Below, piece by piece: positions 31,728-40,041 of a DNA stretch of 64,000 nt. The notes beneath the pieces were generated by a model. It made no database searches and was not told the DNA's origin. It saw nothing but the letters and a program-made list of their open reading frames with translations. Positions within the stretch are counted from its first letter, which is position 1. Each line of letters starts with the position of its first letter. The position numbers and the translations under genes were made by a program. The stretch comes from Streptomonospora salina (GTDB taxonomy: Bacteria; Actinomycetota; Actinomycetes; Streptosporangiales; Streptosporangiaceae): NCBI RefSeq assembly GCF_014204715.1, contig NZ_JACHLY010000001.1, positions 2,201,001 through 2,265,000 on the forward strand, given 5' to 3'.

Positions 31728-33002
31728 ATGGCACACCACCGCGTCGTCGTCCTGGGAGCGGGCTTCGCCGGCCTGGCGGCCGCGAAGCGCGCCGCACGGC
31801 AACTGCGCACCACCCGAGCGCAGGTCACCCTCGTCAACGCCACCGAGGCCTTCGTGGAACGCACCCGGCTCCACCAGGTCGCCGCCGGCCAGGAGCTCGC
31901 CGACATCCGCATCCCCGACCTCCTCCGGGGAACCCGAGTCGAAACGGTCACAGCGCGCGTGACGGGCATCGACCCGGACTCGCGCACCGTGTACCTGGCC
32001 GACCGGCGGGACGGGGAACCCGCGAACGGACGACTGCACTACGACACGCTCGTCTACGCGCTGGGCAGCTCCTGGGACACCCATGGCGTACCCGGCGTGG
32101 CCGAGCACGCGTTCGCCGTGGCCGACGCCGACCGGGCGGCCCGGCTGCGCGACCGCCTCGCCGCCCGCCTCGGCGGCGAGGCCCCGGCGCCTCGCCCCGA
32201 ACCCGTCTCCCGGGGCGCCGGCGGGGCGCCCGCCGCCAGTGGCGGCGAGCCCGACCGGCTCCCGCCCGCGGGCACGGCCGGGAACGGCCCCGAGCACCAC
32301 CGCATCGTCGTGGCCGGCGGCGGACTGACCGGTCTGGAGACGGCCGGCGAGCTGGCCGAAACCTACCCGCGGGCGCGCGTCGAGCTCGTGTCCGCCCGGC
32401 CGGTCGGCGACTGGCTGCAGCCGCGCCCGCGGCGCCACCTGCACCGCTCGCTGGAGAAGCTGGGGGTGGCGGTACGCGAGCACACCGCTGTCAGCGCCGT
32501 CGAGGACGGCCGGCTGCTGATCGAGGACGCCGCCCCGATCGGCTTCGACACGCTGGTGTGGACCGCCGGTTTCCGGGTCCACTCCCTGGCCGCCGACGCG
32601 GGGTTGGCCGTGGACGGCGACGGGCGCCTGCTCGTCGACGCGTCCGTCCGGTCCGTCTCCCATCCCGAGGTCGTCGGAGCCGGCGACGCGGCAGCGGCGG
32701 AGACGCCGGGCGGCGTTTCGCGGATGACCTGCCAGACGGGGCTGCCGATGGGGCAGGGGGCCGGTGACGTGGCCGCCGCTCTCGCACGCGGGCACGCACC
32801 GCGGCGGGTGCGGCTGCGCTACAACGCGGTCAGTATCAGCCTGGGCCGACGAGACGGCGTCACCCAGTTCGTGCGCGCCGACGACACCCCCGTGCGCGCC
32901 GCTCTCACGGGCCGTTCCTCGGCCGCGCTGAAGGAGGCGGTCACCCGCGGCGTCGTCGCCACGCTCCGCCACCCCGGCCCCTACCTGCCGCGCCGGGGGT
33001 GA
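31728..33002 (+). CDS. FAD-dependent NAD(P)/quinone oxidoreductase (NDH-2-like)
   Basis: A 424-residue flavoprotein of the pyridine nucleotide-disulfide superfamily, NDH-2/AIF-like branch. FAD-binding VVLGAGFAGLAAAKR (~7-21), central nucleotide-binding VVAGGGLTGLETAGELA (~195-211), FDTLVWTAGFRVH and the second FAD contact VVGAGDAAAAE (~315) are visible. No redox-active CxxxxC pair is present. GGAAGGGCAGG precedes the ATG at 31728. It lies 114 bp downstream of the ECF41 sigma gene; ECF41 factors typically control a neighbouring oxidoreductase-type gene, so this is the likely target. Confidence 0.88.
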   Translation: MAHHRVVVLGAGFAGLAAAKRAARQLRTTRAQVTLVNATEAFVERTRLHQVAAGQELADIRIPDLLRGTRVETVTARVTGIDPDSRTVYLADRRDGEPANGRLHYDTLVYALGSSWDTHGVPGVAEHAFAVADADRAARLRDRLAARLGGEAPAPRPEPVSRGAGGAPAASGGEPDRLPPAGTAGNGPEHHRIVVAGGGLTGLETAGELAETYPRARVELVSARPVGDWLQPRPRRHLHRSLEKLGVAVREHTAVSAVEDGRLLIEDAAPIGFDTLVWTAGFRVHSLAADAGLAVDGDGRLLVDASVRSVSHPEVVGAGDAAAAETPGGVSRMTCQTGLPMGQGAGDVAAALARGHAPRRVRLRYNAVSISLGRRDGVTQFVRADDTPVRAALTGRSSAALKEAVTRGVVATLRHPGPYLPRRG

Positions 33003-33021
33003 GGGGCGGCGACGCCCCCTG

Positions 33022-33047
33022 ACCGGGCGGGATCATCCCCGCCCGGT
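33022..33047. terminator. hairpin overlapping the YqeB-like stop codon
   Basis: A 10-bp perfect stem (accgggcggg / cccgcccggt) with a 6-base loop between the convergent oxidoreductase and YqeB-like genes; it includes the latter's stop region. Confidence 0.55.
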
Positions 33048-34067
33048 CCCGTCCGCCCCTCCCCGCAGCGGGACCGCGCGCCAGTACTGCTTCGTGCGTT
33101 CGTCGCGCACGACCACCCCCAGGTCGGCCAGCTGCGCGCGCAGCTCCTCGGCGTCGGCGTCGGCGTCGGAACCGTCCTTGCGCAGCGCCCGCTCCCGCGC
33201 CGCCAGCAGCGCGTGGGCGCCGGCGGAGAGCTCGCGGTGCCCCTCGACCCAGCGCCGGTACTCGGCCGCGTGCGGATCGCCGCCGTCGTGCCACGGGTAG
33301 CCGTGCGCGCGAAACGCCGCGGCCAGCCGGCGCCCGTCCAGGTCGGCGGGCCGACCGGCGACCTCCTCGGTGTCGTGACCCAAGGCCACCAGCCGTGTTC
33401 CGTCCATGAAGACGGCGCGGACCTGCGTCCGCGCGAAAGCGGTCCGCCGGCCGCCGCGGTCGATGGTGGCCGTGTCGTCGTCGACGGTCACCGTGGCCGA
33501 CTCGCCTTCGCCGATGAACGCCACTGCGAGTCCGGCCACGAGCCCCACCGCGGCGCCGCCGATACGGGTAGGCAGGTCGGGCAGCGCGGAGATCAATCGG
33601 ACCGGCCCTTCCATCGGCACCCACGGCCATGTCGCGAGCCAGTCGACCAGGCTGCGCAGCAATGCGCCGAGCCCGGCCCCGGCCAGCGGGAACCCGCCCC
33701 ACATGAGGACGCGTACGCCCGTTCCCGGCGCGACGACCGTGGCTCCGCCGGGGTTCGGCGCCTCCGGTTCCATAGCGGCTCCCTCCTCAGCTCCAGCGAT
33801 TCCCGAACTCCTCTGCGGACCGGCCCCCGATCGGCCTGCCAGGCGCACCGCGGCGGTGGCCACCGCGATCCCGGCGACCAGCAGCGACGCGTCGACGAAG
33901 ACCGTGTAGCCGTCCAGCCCGGGAATCCGTGCGACGGCCGACAGCCGCCCGGCCGCCTCGCCTATGCCCGTCCCCGACACGTCGGCGAGTCCGGCGGCGG
34001 CCTGGAGGATCAGCACCGACCCGGCGACCAGGCCCGCGATCCGGGCAGTCAGGGCGATCCGTGTCAT
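33033..34067 (-). CDS. YqeB-like PH-domain membrane protein, possibly with a fused N-terminal membrane segment
   Basis: A 344-residue membrane protein. Residues ~110-335 resemble the actinobacterial YqeB family: GFPLAGAGLGALLRSLVDWL, GPVRLISALPDLP, a membrane segment, a PH-like strand block (TRTQVRAVFMDGTRLVALGHD given in part) and a terminal VVVRDERTKQYWRAVPLR. Residues 1-98 add two hydrophobic segments not expected in the family. An ATG at 33773 (M-E-P-E-A-P) has a strong GGAGGGAG Shine-Dalgarno and could be the true start of a 246-residue YqeB protein. The 98-codon extension is in frame and coding-like, so either a fusion or two products are possible. Confidence 0.65.
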   Translation of the reverse strand: MTRIALTARIAGLVAGSVLILQAAAGLADVSGTGIGEAAGRLSAVARIPGLDGYTVFVDASLLVAGIAVATAAVRLAGRSGAGPQRSSGIAGAEEGAAMEPEAPNPGGATVVAPGTGVRVLMWGGFPLAGAGLGALLRSLVDWLATWPWVPMEGPVRLISALPDLPTRIGGAAVGLVAGLAVAFIGEGESATVTVDDDTATIDRGGRRTAFARTQVRAVFMDGTRLVALGHDTEEVAGRPADLDGRRLAAAFRAHGYPWHDGGDPHAAEYRRWVEGHRELSAGAHALLAARERALRKDGSDADADAEELRAQLADLGVVVRDERTKQYWRAVPLRGGADGTGRG

Positions 34068-34244
34068 GCCTCGACGCTAGAGCGCCCGCGCGGTGCGGCG
34101 CATCGGCCGCCGGTATCGGACCGGGCGACGTCGGTCGCGTTCGGGCGGGCCGCTGTCAGCCGAAGGTATCGGCCCCGCCGACGCCGGTCGGCTCCTGCCC
34201 ACCGGCCGCCCGGAGGGACCGGACCGGCGGGTTAGGTTCAGGGC

Positions 34245-35528
34245 ATGGAGCGCACAGAACCGGGCAGTCCGAGTGCGGAGCCCGTCGGCTCCGGGATCAG
34301 GCGCGGGCCACGGGAGTGGGCCGCCGACACCGGCCTGTTCCTGGCGGCGGTGCTCTACGGGCTGGCGTGGGCGGTCGCGCTGGCGGAGGATCCGGACGTC
34401 ACCGAGACGGCTCTGCTGCGCGAACAGGCCGTCTGCGCGGCCGCGTGCGCCGCGGTCTGGGTTCGCAGGCGCTGGCCGGTCGGTCTGGCGCTGGCGCTGA
34501 TCCCGCTGTCGGCGTATGCCGCGCTCGCCGACGGCGCCCAACTCGTCGCCCTGTTCACCGTCGCCGTGCACCGGTCCGCGCGCACCGCCGCACTGTGCGG
34601 CGCCGCCGCGGTGGCCGGGCAGATCGGCTACTTCGCGGTGTTCACCGGGATCGCTCCCCCGGACCGGCAGGCCGACCCCGGTGAGCTGGAGTGGATCGTC
34701 GCGTTCACGGCCGTGACGGTCGTCGCGGTACTGGGCTGGGGCGCGGTGATCCGGCACCGGCGCCGGCTCGTGCTGTCGCTGCACGAGCGGGCGGTGCGTG
34801 CCGAGTCCGAGGCGCAGCTGCGCGCGGAGCAGGCGCAGCTGCACGCGCGCGAGCAGATCGCCCGCGAGATGCACGATGTGCTCGGGCACCGGCTGTCGCT
34901 GCTGAGCGTGCACGCCGGCGCCCTGGAGTACCGCCCGGACGCGCCGGCGGCGGAGGTCGCCCGCGCGGCGGCGGTGATCCGGGAGAGCTCCCATCGGGCG
35001 CTGCAGGACCTGCGCGAGGCCGTCGGCGTGCTGCGCGCCCCGGTGGGCGAGCTTCCGCAGCCGAAACTGGCCGACGTGCGCGGGCTGGTCGCGGAGTCGG
35101 CGGCGGCGGGGATGGGCGTCGAACTGGACGACGGGGTATCGGGCCGACCGCCCGAAACCGCGGGCCGCACGGCCTACCGGGTCGTGCAGGAAGGGCTGAC
35201 CAATGCCCGTCGGCACGCGCCGGACGCGCGGGTGCGTGTCGTTCTGCGGGGCGCGTGCGGGGAAGGGCTGTCGGCGGAGGTCGCCAACACCGCGCCGGGT
35301 ACCGGCGGCGGCTACGGGGGCGGACCGGACGAACGAGACGAACCGGACGGCGGGGGCGGCCGAGGGCTTCTCGGGCTCGCCGAACGCGTCGCGCTCGCCG
35401 GCGGGCGGATCACCCACGGCCCCGACGGCGCGGGCGGGTTCCGGCTGCGCGTCTGGCTGCCCTGGAGCGGCGCGGACGAGGAGCCGACCGGCGCGAGCAC
35501 CGGTCCCGGCGGCGCCGAGCCGCGCTGA
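34245..35528 (+). CDS. sensor histidine kinase, HisKA_3 type (orphan)
   Basis: A 427-residue membrane kinase. Four to five hydrophobic segments occupy ~28-170, then the dimerisation/phospho-acceptor helix with REMHDVLGHRLSLLSVHAG (His ~208) and a GHKL ATPase: N-box VVQEGLTNARRHAPD (~310-324) and G-box GRGLLGLAERVALAGG (~368-383). This class pairs with NarL-type regulators, usually encoded directly downstream. Here the gene is followed instead by a 65-bp inverted-repeat element and a convergent histidine phosphatase gene. The nearest unpaired NarL regulator is at 21.4 kb. Confidence 0.9.
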   Translation: MERTEPGSPSAEPVGSGIRRGPREWAADTGLFLAAVLYGLAWAVALAEDPDVTETALLREQAVCAAACAAVWVRRRWPVGLALALIPLSAYAALADGAQLVALFTVAVHRSARTAALCGAAAVAGQIGYFAVFTGIAPPDRQADPGELEWIVAFTAVTVVAVLGWGAVIRHRRRLVLSLHERAVRAESEAQLRAEQAQLHAREQIAREMHDVLGHRLSLLSVHAGALEYRPDAPAAEVARAAAVIRESSHRALQDLREAVGVLRAPVGELPQPKLADVRGLVAESAAAGMGVELDDGVSGRPPETAGRTAYRVVQEGLTNARRHAPDARVRVVLRGACGEGLSAEVANTAPGTGGGYGGGPDERDEPDGGGGRGLLGLAERVALAGGRITHGPDGAGGFRLRVWLPWSGADEEPTGASTGPGGAEPR

Positions 35529-35542
35529 GCCTCCGCCGAACC

Positions 35543-35607
35543 GCGTCGATCTTGTAGCTACGGAGAGTGAAACCGGTTTCCCGTGACGTTAGCTACAAGA
35601 TCGACGC
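35543..35607. repeat. 65-bp nested dyad element (18-bp perfect inverted repeat)
   Basis: gcgtcgatcttgtagcta (35543-35560) and its exact complement tagctacaagatcgacgc (35590-35607) flank a 29-base centre that itself contains the perfect palindrome gaaaccggtttc (35569-35580). The centres of both symmetries coincide within half a base. The right arm supplies the last codons and the stop of the histidine phosphatase gene (A-S-I-L-stop). It may be a REP/MITE-like mobile repeat, a bidirectional terminator or a protein-binding site. Confidence 0.8.
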
Positions 35608-36219
35608 TATGGGCGGGGGGTCGCCGGGCCGGGTGTTCCAGTCGGTCAGCACCGGGCGGCCGTGCTCCAGGCCCAGGCGGGCCGTCGCGGCCGTCTCCAG
35701 GCGGAACAGGGAACCGCACTCCGGCGGCAGACCCAGGCGCCGGGCCGTGAGGACGCGCAGGAAGTGGCCGTGGGCGACCAGCGCGGCGTCGGCGGAGTCC
35801 GGATCGTCCACGAGGGGCCGAAGCCGCTCCAGCACCCGGTCGGCGCGGGCGCCGACGCCGGCGACGGTCTCGCCGGGGTGGTCGGCGTCTCCGGGCACCA
35901 CGCCGTCGCGCCAGATGTACCAGCCCGGCCGCTCGTTCCGGACCTGCGCTGTGGTGATGCCCTCGTAGCCGCCGTAGTCCCACTCCACCAGGTCGGGGTC
36001 GGTCTCGGCCCCGGGCAGCCCCGCCAGCTCGGCGGTGCGGCTCGCCCGCTGGAGCGGGCTGGTCAGCACCCGCGACAGCCGATAGGACGACAGCAGCGGC
36101 CGCAGGGCGCGCGCCTGCTCTTCGCCCTCGGCGGTCAGCGGCACGTCGGTGCGTCCGGTGTGCCGGCGCGCGACGCTCCACTCGGTGCGGCCGTGGCGGA
36201 TCAGCAGCAGTCCTCCCAC
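35593..36219 (-). CDS. histidine phosphatase family protein
   Basis: A 208-residue phosphoglycerate-mutase-like phosphatase. The catalytic RHG motif is LLIRHGRTEW (~6-14, phospho-His acceptor), with the RHTGRTDVPLT segment, the acid residue region EWDYGGYEG (~84) and the second catalytic His in LVAHGHFLRVL (~153). AAAGGAG precedes the GTG at 36219. The last three or four residues and the stop codon lie in the 18-bp arm of the repeat, so the native C-terminus may have been altered by its arrival. Substrate unknown; small family members act on sugar phosphates or nucleotides. Confidence 0.88.
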   Translation of the reverse strand: MGGLLLIRHGRTEWSVARRHTGRTDVPLTAEGEEQARALRPLLSSYRLSRVLTSPLQRASRTAELAGLPGAETDPDLVEWDYGGYEGITTAQVRNERPGWYIWRDGVVPGDADHPGETVAGVGARADRVLERLRPLVDDPDSADAALVAHGHFLRVLTARRLGLPPECGSLFRLETAATARLGLEHGRPVLTDWNTRPGDPPPIASIL

Positions 36220-36267
36220 GCGGCTCCTTTCACGGGGTGTTCACCGGCCTCCGGGGCCGGGGCCGGT

Positions 36268-36296
36268 CCCCTGGGGCCGGGGGCCGGCCCCAGGGG
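36268..36296 (-). terminator. strong hairpin after pgi
   Basis: A perfect 13-bp stem (cccctggggccgg / ccggccccagggg) with a 3-base ggg loop, 50 bases beyond the pgi stop codon in its direction of transcription. Confidence 0.7.
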
Positions 36297-36346
36297 CCAT
36301 CGTCGCTGCCGCCGGCCCGGCCGCGGCGCCGGGCCGGCGGACCCGG

Positions 36347-38023
36347 TCACCCGTTCAGCGACCGGTACCGGCTCACCAGCGCCGCCGTGGAGGAGTCCAT
36401 CCCCTCCGCGGCCTCGCCTCCGGTCAGGGCCGGCTCGATGCGCTTGGCCAGCGCCTTGCCCAGTTCGACGCCCCACTGGTCGAAGGAATCGATGTCCCAC
36501 ACCGCGCCCTGCACGAACACCTTGTGCTCGTAGAGCGCGATGAGCTGCCCCAGCACCGACGGCGTGAGCTCGTCCGCGAGGACGGTGGTCGTGGGCCGGT
36601 TGCCGCCGAAGGTGCGGTGCGGCACCTGCTCGGGCGCGACACCCTCGGCGGCGACCTCCTCGGCGGTTTTGCCGAAGGCCAGCGCCTGCCCCTGGGCGAA
36701 CATGTTGGCCATCAGCAGGTCGTGCTGGGCACCGAGCTCCGCGGACATGCCGGGCACCGGGCGCGCGAATCCGATCAGGTCGGCCGGCACCCGTTCGGTG
36801 CCCTGGTGCAGCAGCTGGAAGTAGGCGTGCTGCCCGTTGGTGCCGGGTGTGCCCCACACGACGGGGCCGGTCGGCCAGGTCACCGGGCGGCCCGCGCGGT
36901 CCACCGACTTGCCGTTGGACTCCATCTCCAGCTGCTGGAGGTAGTCGGGGAACCGGGCGAGGTAGTGGCTGTAGGGCAGCACCGCGTGCGACCGGGTGTC
37001 GTGGAAGCCGGTGTACCAGACCCCCAGCAGTCCCATCAGCATCGGCGCGTTGGCTTCGATCGGGGCGGTGCGGAAGTGCTCGTCGACGGTCCGGAACCCG
37101 TCCAGCATCTCCCGGAAGCGTTCGGGGCCGATCGCCACCATCAGCGACAGCCCGATCGCCGAGCCGAGCGAGTAGCGGCCGCCCACCCAGTCCCAGAACT
37201 CGAACATGTTCTCGGTGTCGATGCCGAACTCGGCGACCTTCGCGGTGTTGGTGGACACCGCGACGAAGTGCCGCGCGACGGCGTCGGCCTCGCCGCCGAG
37301 CCCGGACAGCAGCCACGCCCGCGCCGAGGTGGCATTGGTGATGGTCTCCACCGTGGTGAAGGTCTTGGACGCGACGACGAACAGGGTGGTCGCCGGGTCG
37401 AGGCCGCGCAGCTTCTCGTGCAGGTCGGCGCCGTCGACGTTGGAGACGAACCGGACCTCGACGCCCGCCTCGCCCTCGGTTTCGGAGCCGGTGTAGGGCA
37501 GCAGCGCCTCGTAGGCCATGGCCGGGCCGAGGTCGGATCCGCCGATGCCGATGTTGACGACGGCGGTGATGGGGTCGCCGCGGTGTCCGCGCCATGCGCC
37601 CGAACGCACCCGGTCGGCGAAGGACGCCATCCGGTCCAGCACCCGGTGCACCTCGGGCACCACGTTCTCGCCGTCGACCTCGACGACCGCGTCGCGCGGG
37701 GCGCGCAGCGCGGTGTGCAGGACGGCGCGGTCCTCGGTGGTGTTGATCCGTTCGCCGCGGAACATGGCCTCACGCAGGCCTTCGACGTCGCAGACCCCGG
37801 CCAGGGCGCGCAGCAGCCCCAGGGTCTCGTCGGTGACCAGGTGCTTGGAGTAGTCCAGGTGCAGGTCGCCGACCTGCACGGTGTAGCGGCCGCCGCGTCC
37901 GGGATCGGCGGCGAACAGCTCCCGCAGGTGCGCATCCCCGAGCTTCGCGCGGTGCTCGCCCAGCGCCGCCCATTCGGGAAGCCGGTCCGGGCGCGTGCGC
38001 TCGTTCGCGGTCGTGTCGGGCAT
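36347..38023 (-). CDS. pgi: glucose-6-phosphate isomerase
   Basis: A 558-residue cytosolic isomerase interconverting glucose 6-phosphate and fructose 6-phosphate in glycolysis and gluconeogenesis. Length matches the long bacterial form (~550). Diagnostic segments are [13 protein letters not shown] (~149-161), [12 protein letters not shown] (~207), [14 protein letters not shown] (~267), [15 protein letters not shown], the catalytic [15 protein letters not shown] (His ~383) and signature [10 protein letters not shown] (~508). GAGGAG stands 9 bases before the ATG. It is monocistronic and followed by a strong hairpin. Confidence 0.97.
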   Translation of the reverse strand: MPDTTANERTRPDRLPEWAALGEHRAKLGDAHLRELFAADPGRGGRYTVQVGDLHLDYSKHLVTDETLGLLRALAGVCDVEGLREAMFRGERINTTEDRAVLHTALRAPRDAVVEVDGENVVPEVHRVLDRMASFADRVRSGAWRGHRGDPITAVVNIGIGGSDLGPAMAYEALLPYTGSETEGEAGVEVRFVSNVDGADLHEKLRGLDPATTLFVVASKTFTTVETITNATSARAWLLSGLGGEADAVARHFVAVSTNTAKVAEFGIDTENMFEFWDWVGGRYSLGSAIGLSLMVAIGPERFREMLDGFRTVDEHFRTAPIEANAPMLMGLLGVWYTGFHDTRSHAVLPYSHYLARFPDYLQQLEMESNGKSVDRAGRPVTWPTGPVVWGTPGTNGQHAYFQLLHQGTERVPADLIGFARPVPGMSAELGAQHDLLMANMFAQGQALAFGKTAEEVAAEGVAPEQVPHRTFGGNRPTTTVLADELTPSVLGQLIALYEHKVFVQGAVWDIDSFDQWGVELGKALAKRIEPALTGGEAAEGMDSSTAALVSRYRSLNG

Positions 38024-38369
38024 CGGTCTCGCTCCTCGCCTGTCCGTTCGGATGTCGTACTCCGCGGGCCGCCGCCGGCCGGGCGCTCCGGACGATCGCC
38101 GCCGGAGGACACCACTACCCGGAAATCATGCACGCTTTCCCGCCCCGCTGCGCGCCGTGCCGCGCCCCGGCTCCGGCGCGGATCCCGGCGGGCCGGCGTC
38201 CGCTGCACCGATCGGTTCCGGGTCGGATCCGGGTAGTGGACGCGGCGGCGCGGCGCGCCGCGGCCCGCCGGCGCAATCGATCGTGGCATACCGGAAGGGG
38301 CCCGTCCCGGCCGAGGCGGCGCCCGTCGCGCCCCGACCGGCGCGGCACGCGAAGAGAGGAAGCGTCCTT
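38024..38369. other. 346-bp divergent intergenic region
   Basis: Promoter region between pgi (minus) and the flavin oxidoreductase gene (plus). I see no clear -35/-10 pair or operator; AGAGAGGAAG near 38352 is the ribosome-binding site of the right-hand gene. Confidence 0.4.
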
Positions 38370-39725
38370 ATGGTCAACGAGCACTACGACGCGGCCGTGA
38401 TCGGCATGGGTCCGGGCGGCGAGGTCGCCGCGTCGCGGCTCCTCGCGGCCGGGAAGCGCGTCGCCGTCGTCGAGCGCGAACTCATCGGCGGCGAGTGCGG
38501 CTACTGGGCCTGTATCCCCTCCAAGACGCTCCTGCGCCCGCTGGAGGCCGCGGCCGGCGCCGCCGGTGCCGCGGGGCTGGACGGGCCGCAGCCGGACTGG
38601 GCCGGCATGCGCGCCTACCGCGACACGATGATCCGGCATTTGGACGACTCCGCGCAGGTGGAGGGCTACCGGTCCCAGGGCGCCGCCGTCTTCACGGGCA
38701 CCGCCCGCCTCGCCGGCCGGGACCCGTGGACGGTGGCGGTGGACGAGCACCGGCTGACGGCCGACCACGTGGTCGTGGCGACCGGGTCGTCGGCGTCGCG
38801 GCCCCCGATCGCGGGTTTGGAGGAGGTCGAGGTCTGGACCAACCGGCAGGCCACCACGGTCGAGGAGATCCCCGGCCGCGCCGTGGTGGTCGGCGGCAGC
38901 GCCGTGGGGGTGGAGCTGGGCCAGTTCCTCGCCCGGATGGGCTGCTCGGTGACGCTGCTGCAGCGCGGTCCCGGGCTGATGAGCCGCGAGGAGCCGCGCG
39001 TGGGCGAACTGGCGGCCGAGGCGCTGCGCGGCGACGGCGTCGACGTGCGTACCGGGGTCGTGCCGCACCGCGCCTACCGGCGGGGCGGCGACAGCGTGGT
39101 GGTGCTGGAGGACGGGTCCGAGGCGGTCGGCGACGTGGTGCTGCTGGCGACCGGGCGCACCCCCCGCCTGGAGGACCTGGGGCTGGACCGGGTCGGGGTG
39201 GAGGCCGGGCCCGCGGGCCTGCGGGTCGACGAGCGGTGCCGGGCGGCGCCGGGATTGTGGGCCATCGGCGACGTCACCGGCGTCGCGCTGTTCACCCACG
39301 TCGCCAAGTACCAGGGCGGCGTCGTGGCCGCCAACATCCTCGGCGGCGACCGCACTGCCGCCTACACCGGCGTTCCGCGCGTCGTCTTCGCCGATCCCGA
39401 GATCGCCGCCGTGGGGTTGACGGCCGCGCAGGCGCGCGACCGGGGTTTCGACCCGGTTTCGGCGGAGGTCGATCTGACCGAGGGGCTGGCCCGGCCGTGG
39501 ACGTTCGCGACCTCGCCCCGGGGCCGTGCGGGCGTGGTCGCCGACCGCGCGAGCCGCAGGCTGCTGGGGGCGTGGGCGGTCGCCCCGCTGGCGGGCGAGT
39601 GGATCCACACGGCGGCACTCGCGGTGCGCGAGGGAATCGGGATCGACCGGCTGCGCGACGGCATCTTCCAGTTCCCCACCTACAGCGAGGGCTACGTGCT
39701 GGCGGTGGAGGCGTTGGACATGTGA
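38370..39725 (+). CDS. pyridine nucleotide-disulfide oxidoreductase family protein without the catalytic His motif
   Basis: A 451-residue FAD enzyme of the lipoamide dehydrogenase/mercuric reductase superfamily. FAD loop VIGMGPGGEVAA (~10-21), redox-active pair GGECGYWACIPSK (two Cys, ~45-57), NAD(P) loop VVVGGSAVGVELGQFLA (~171-187) and LWAIGDVTGVALFTHVAKYQ (~292-311) are intact. Where classic members have H-x-H-P-T-x-S-E at the dimer interface, this protein reads FQFPTYSEGY, so the catalytic histidine is missing. Actinomycetes have a subfamily of this type with unknown substrates. The ATG at 38370 has AGAGAGGAAG upstream. Confidence 0.88.
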   Translation: MVNEHYDAAVIGMGPGGEVAASRLLAAGKRVAVVERELIGGECGYWACIPSKTLLRPLEAAAGAAGAAGLDGPQPDWAGMRAYRDTMIRHLDDSAQVEGYRSQGAAVFTGTARLAGRDPWTVAVDEHRLTADHVVVATGSSASRPPIAGLEEVEVWTNRQATTVEEIPGRAVVVGGSAVGVELGQFLARMGCSVTLLQRGPGLMSREEPRVGELAAEALRGDGVDVRTGVVPHRAYRRGGDSVVVLEDGSEAVGDVVLLATGRTPRLEDLGLDRVGVEAGPAGLRVDERCRAAPGLWAIGDVTGVALFTHVAKYQGGVVAANILGGDRTAAYTGVPRVVFADPEIAAVGLTAAQARDRGFDPVSAEVDLTEGLARPWTFATSPRGRAGVVADRASRRLLGAWAVAPLAGEWIHTAALAVREGIGIDRLRDGIFQFPTYSEGYVLAVEALDM

Positions 39726-40041
39726 GGGCCGGGTCCCGTCGGCGACCGGGGCGGTTGCGGGCGATGCGGCGATCGGCCGGTCCGGAGACTGGCGCGGGCG
39801 TGTAACCGGTGCCACAGTCGGCCGGAAGAGCGGTCGTCCCGGCGGCGGCCGCAGGTGTACCGGGGCGAACCCGCGCGGGCGCGGCCCGCGGGTGGTCGGG
39901 CTTAGTCACCGGGAGTACGCCCCGGTGCGGGGTCTGCGCCCGGTGCGGTAGGCGCGGCACCGCCTCCCGGAGGACGACGGGCGGGGCCGGTACCGGGCAG
40001 ACTCGGCCGCGATGCAGCCGACGGCACAGGAGGCGGTGCTG
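39726..40041. other. 316-bp gap, nothing recognised
   Basis: Between a plus-strand gene end and the next plus-strand start. GC-rich, without a hairpin of note or a coding frame with support. CAGGAGGC at its right end is the ribosome-binding site of the next gene. Confidence 0.35.
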
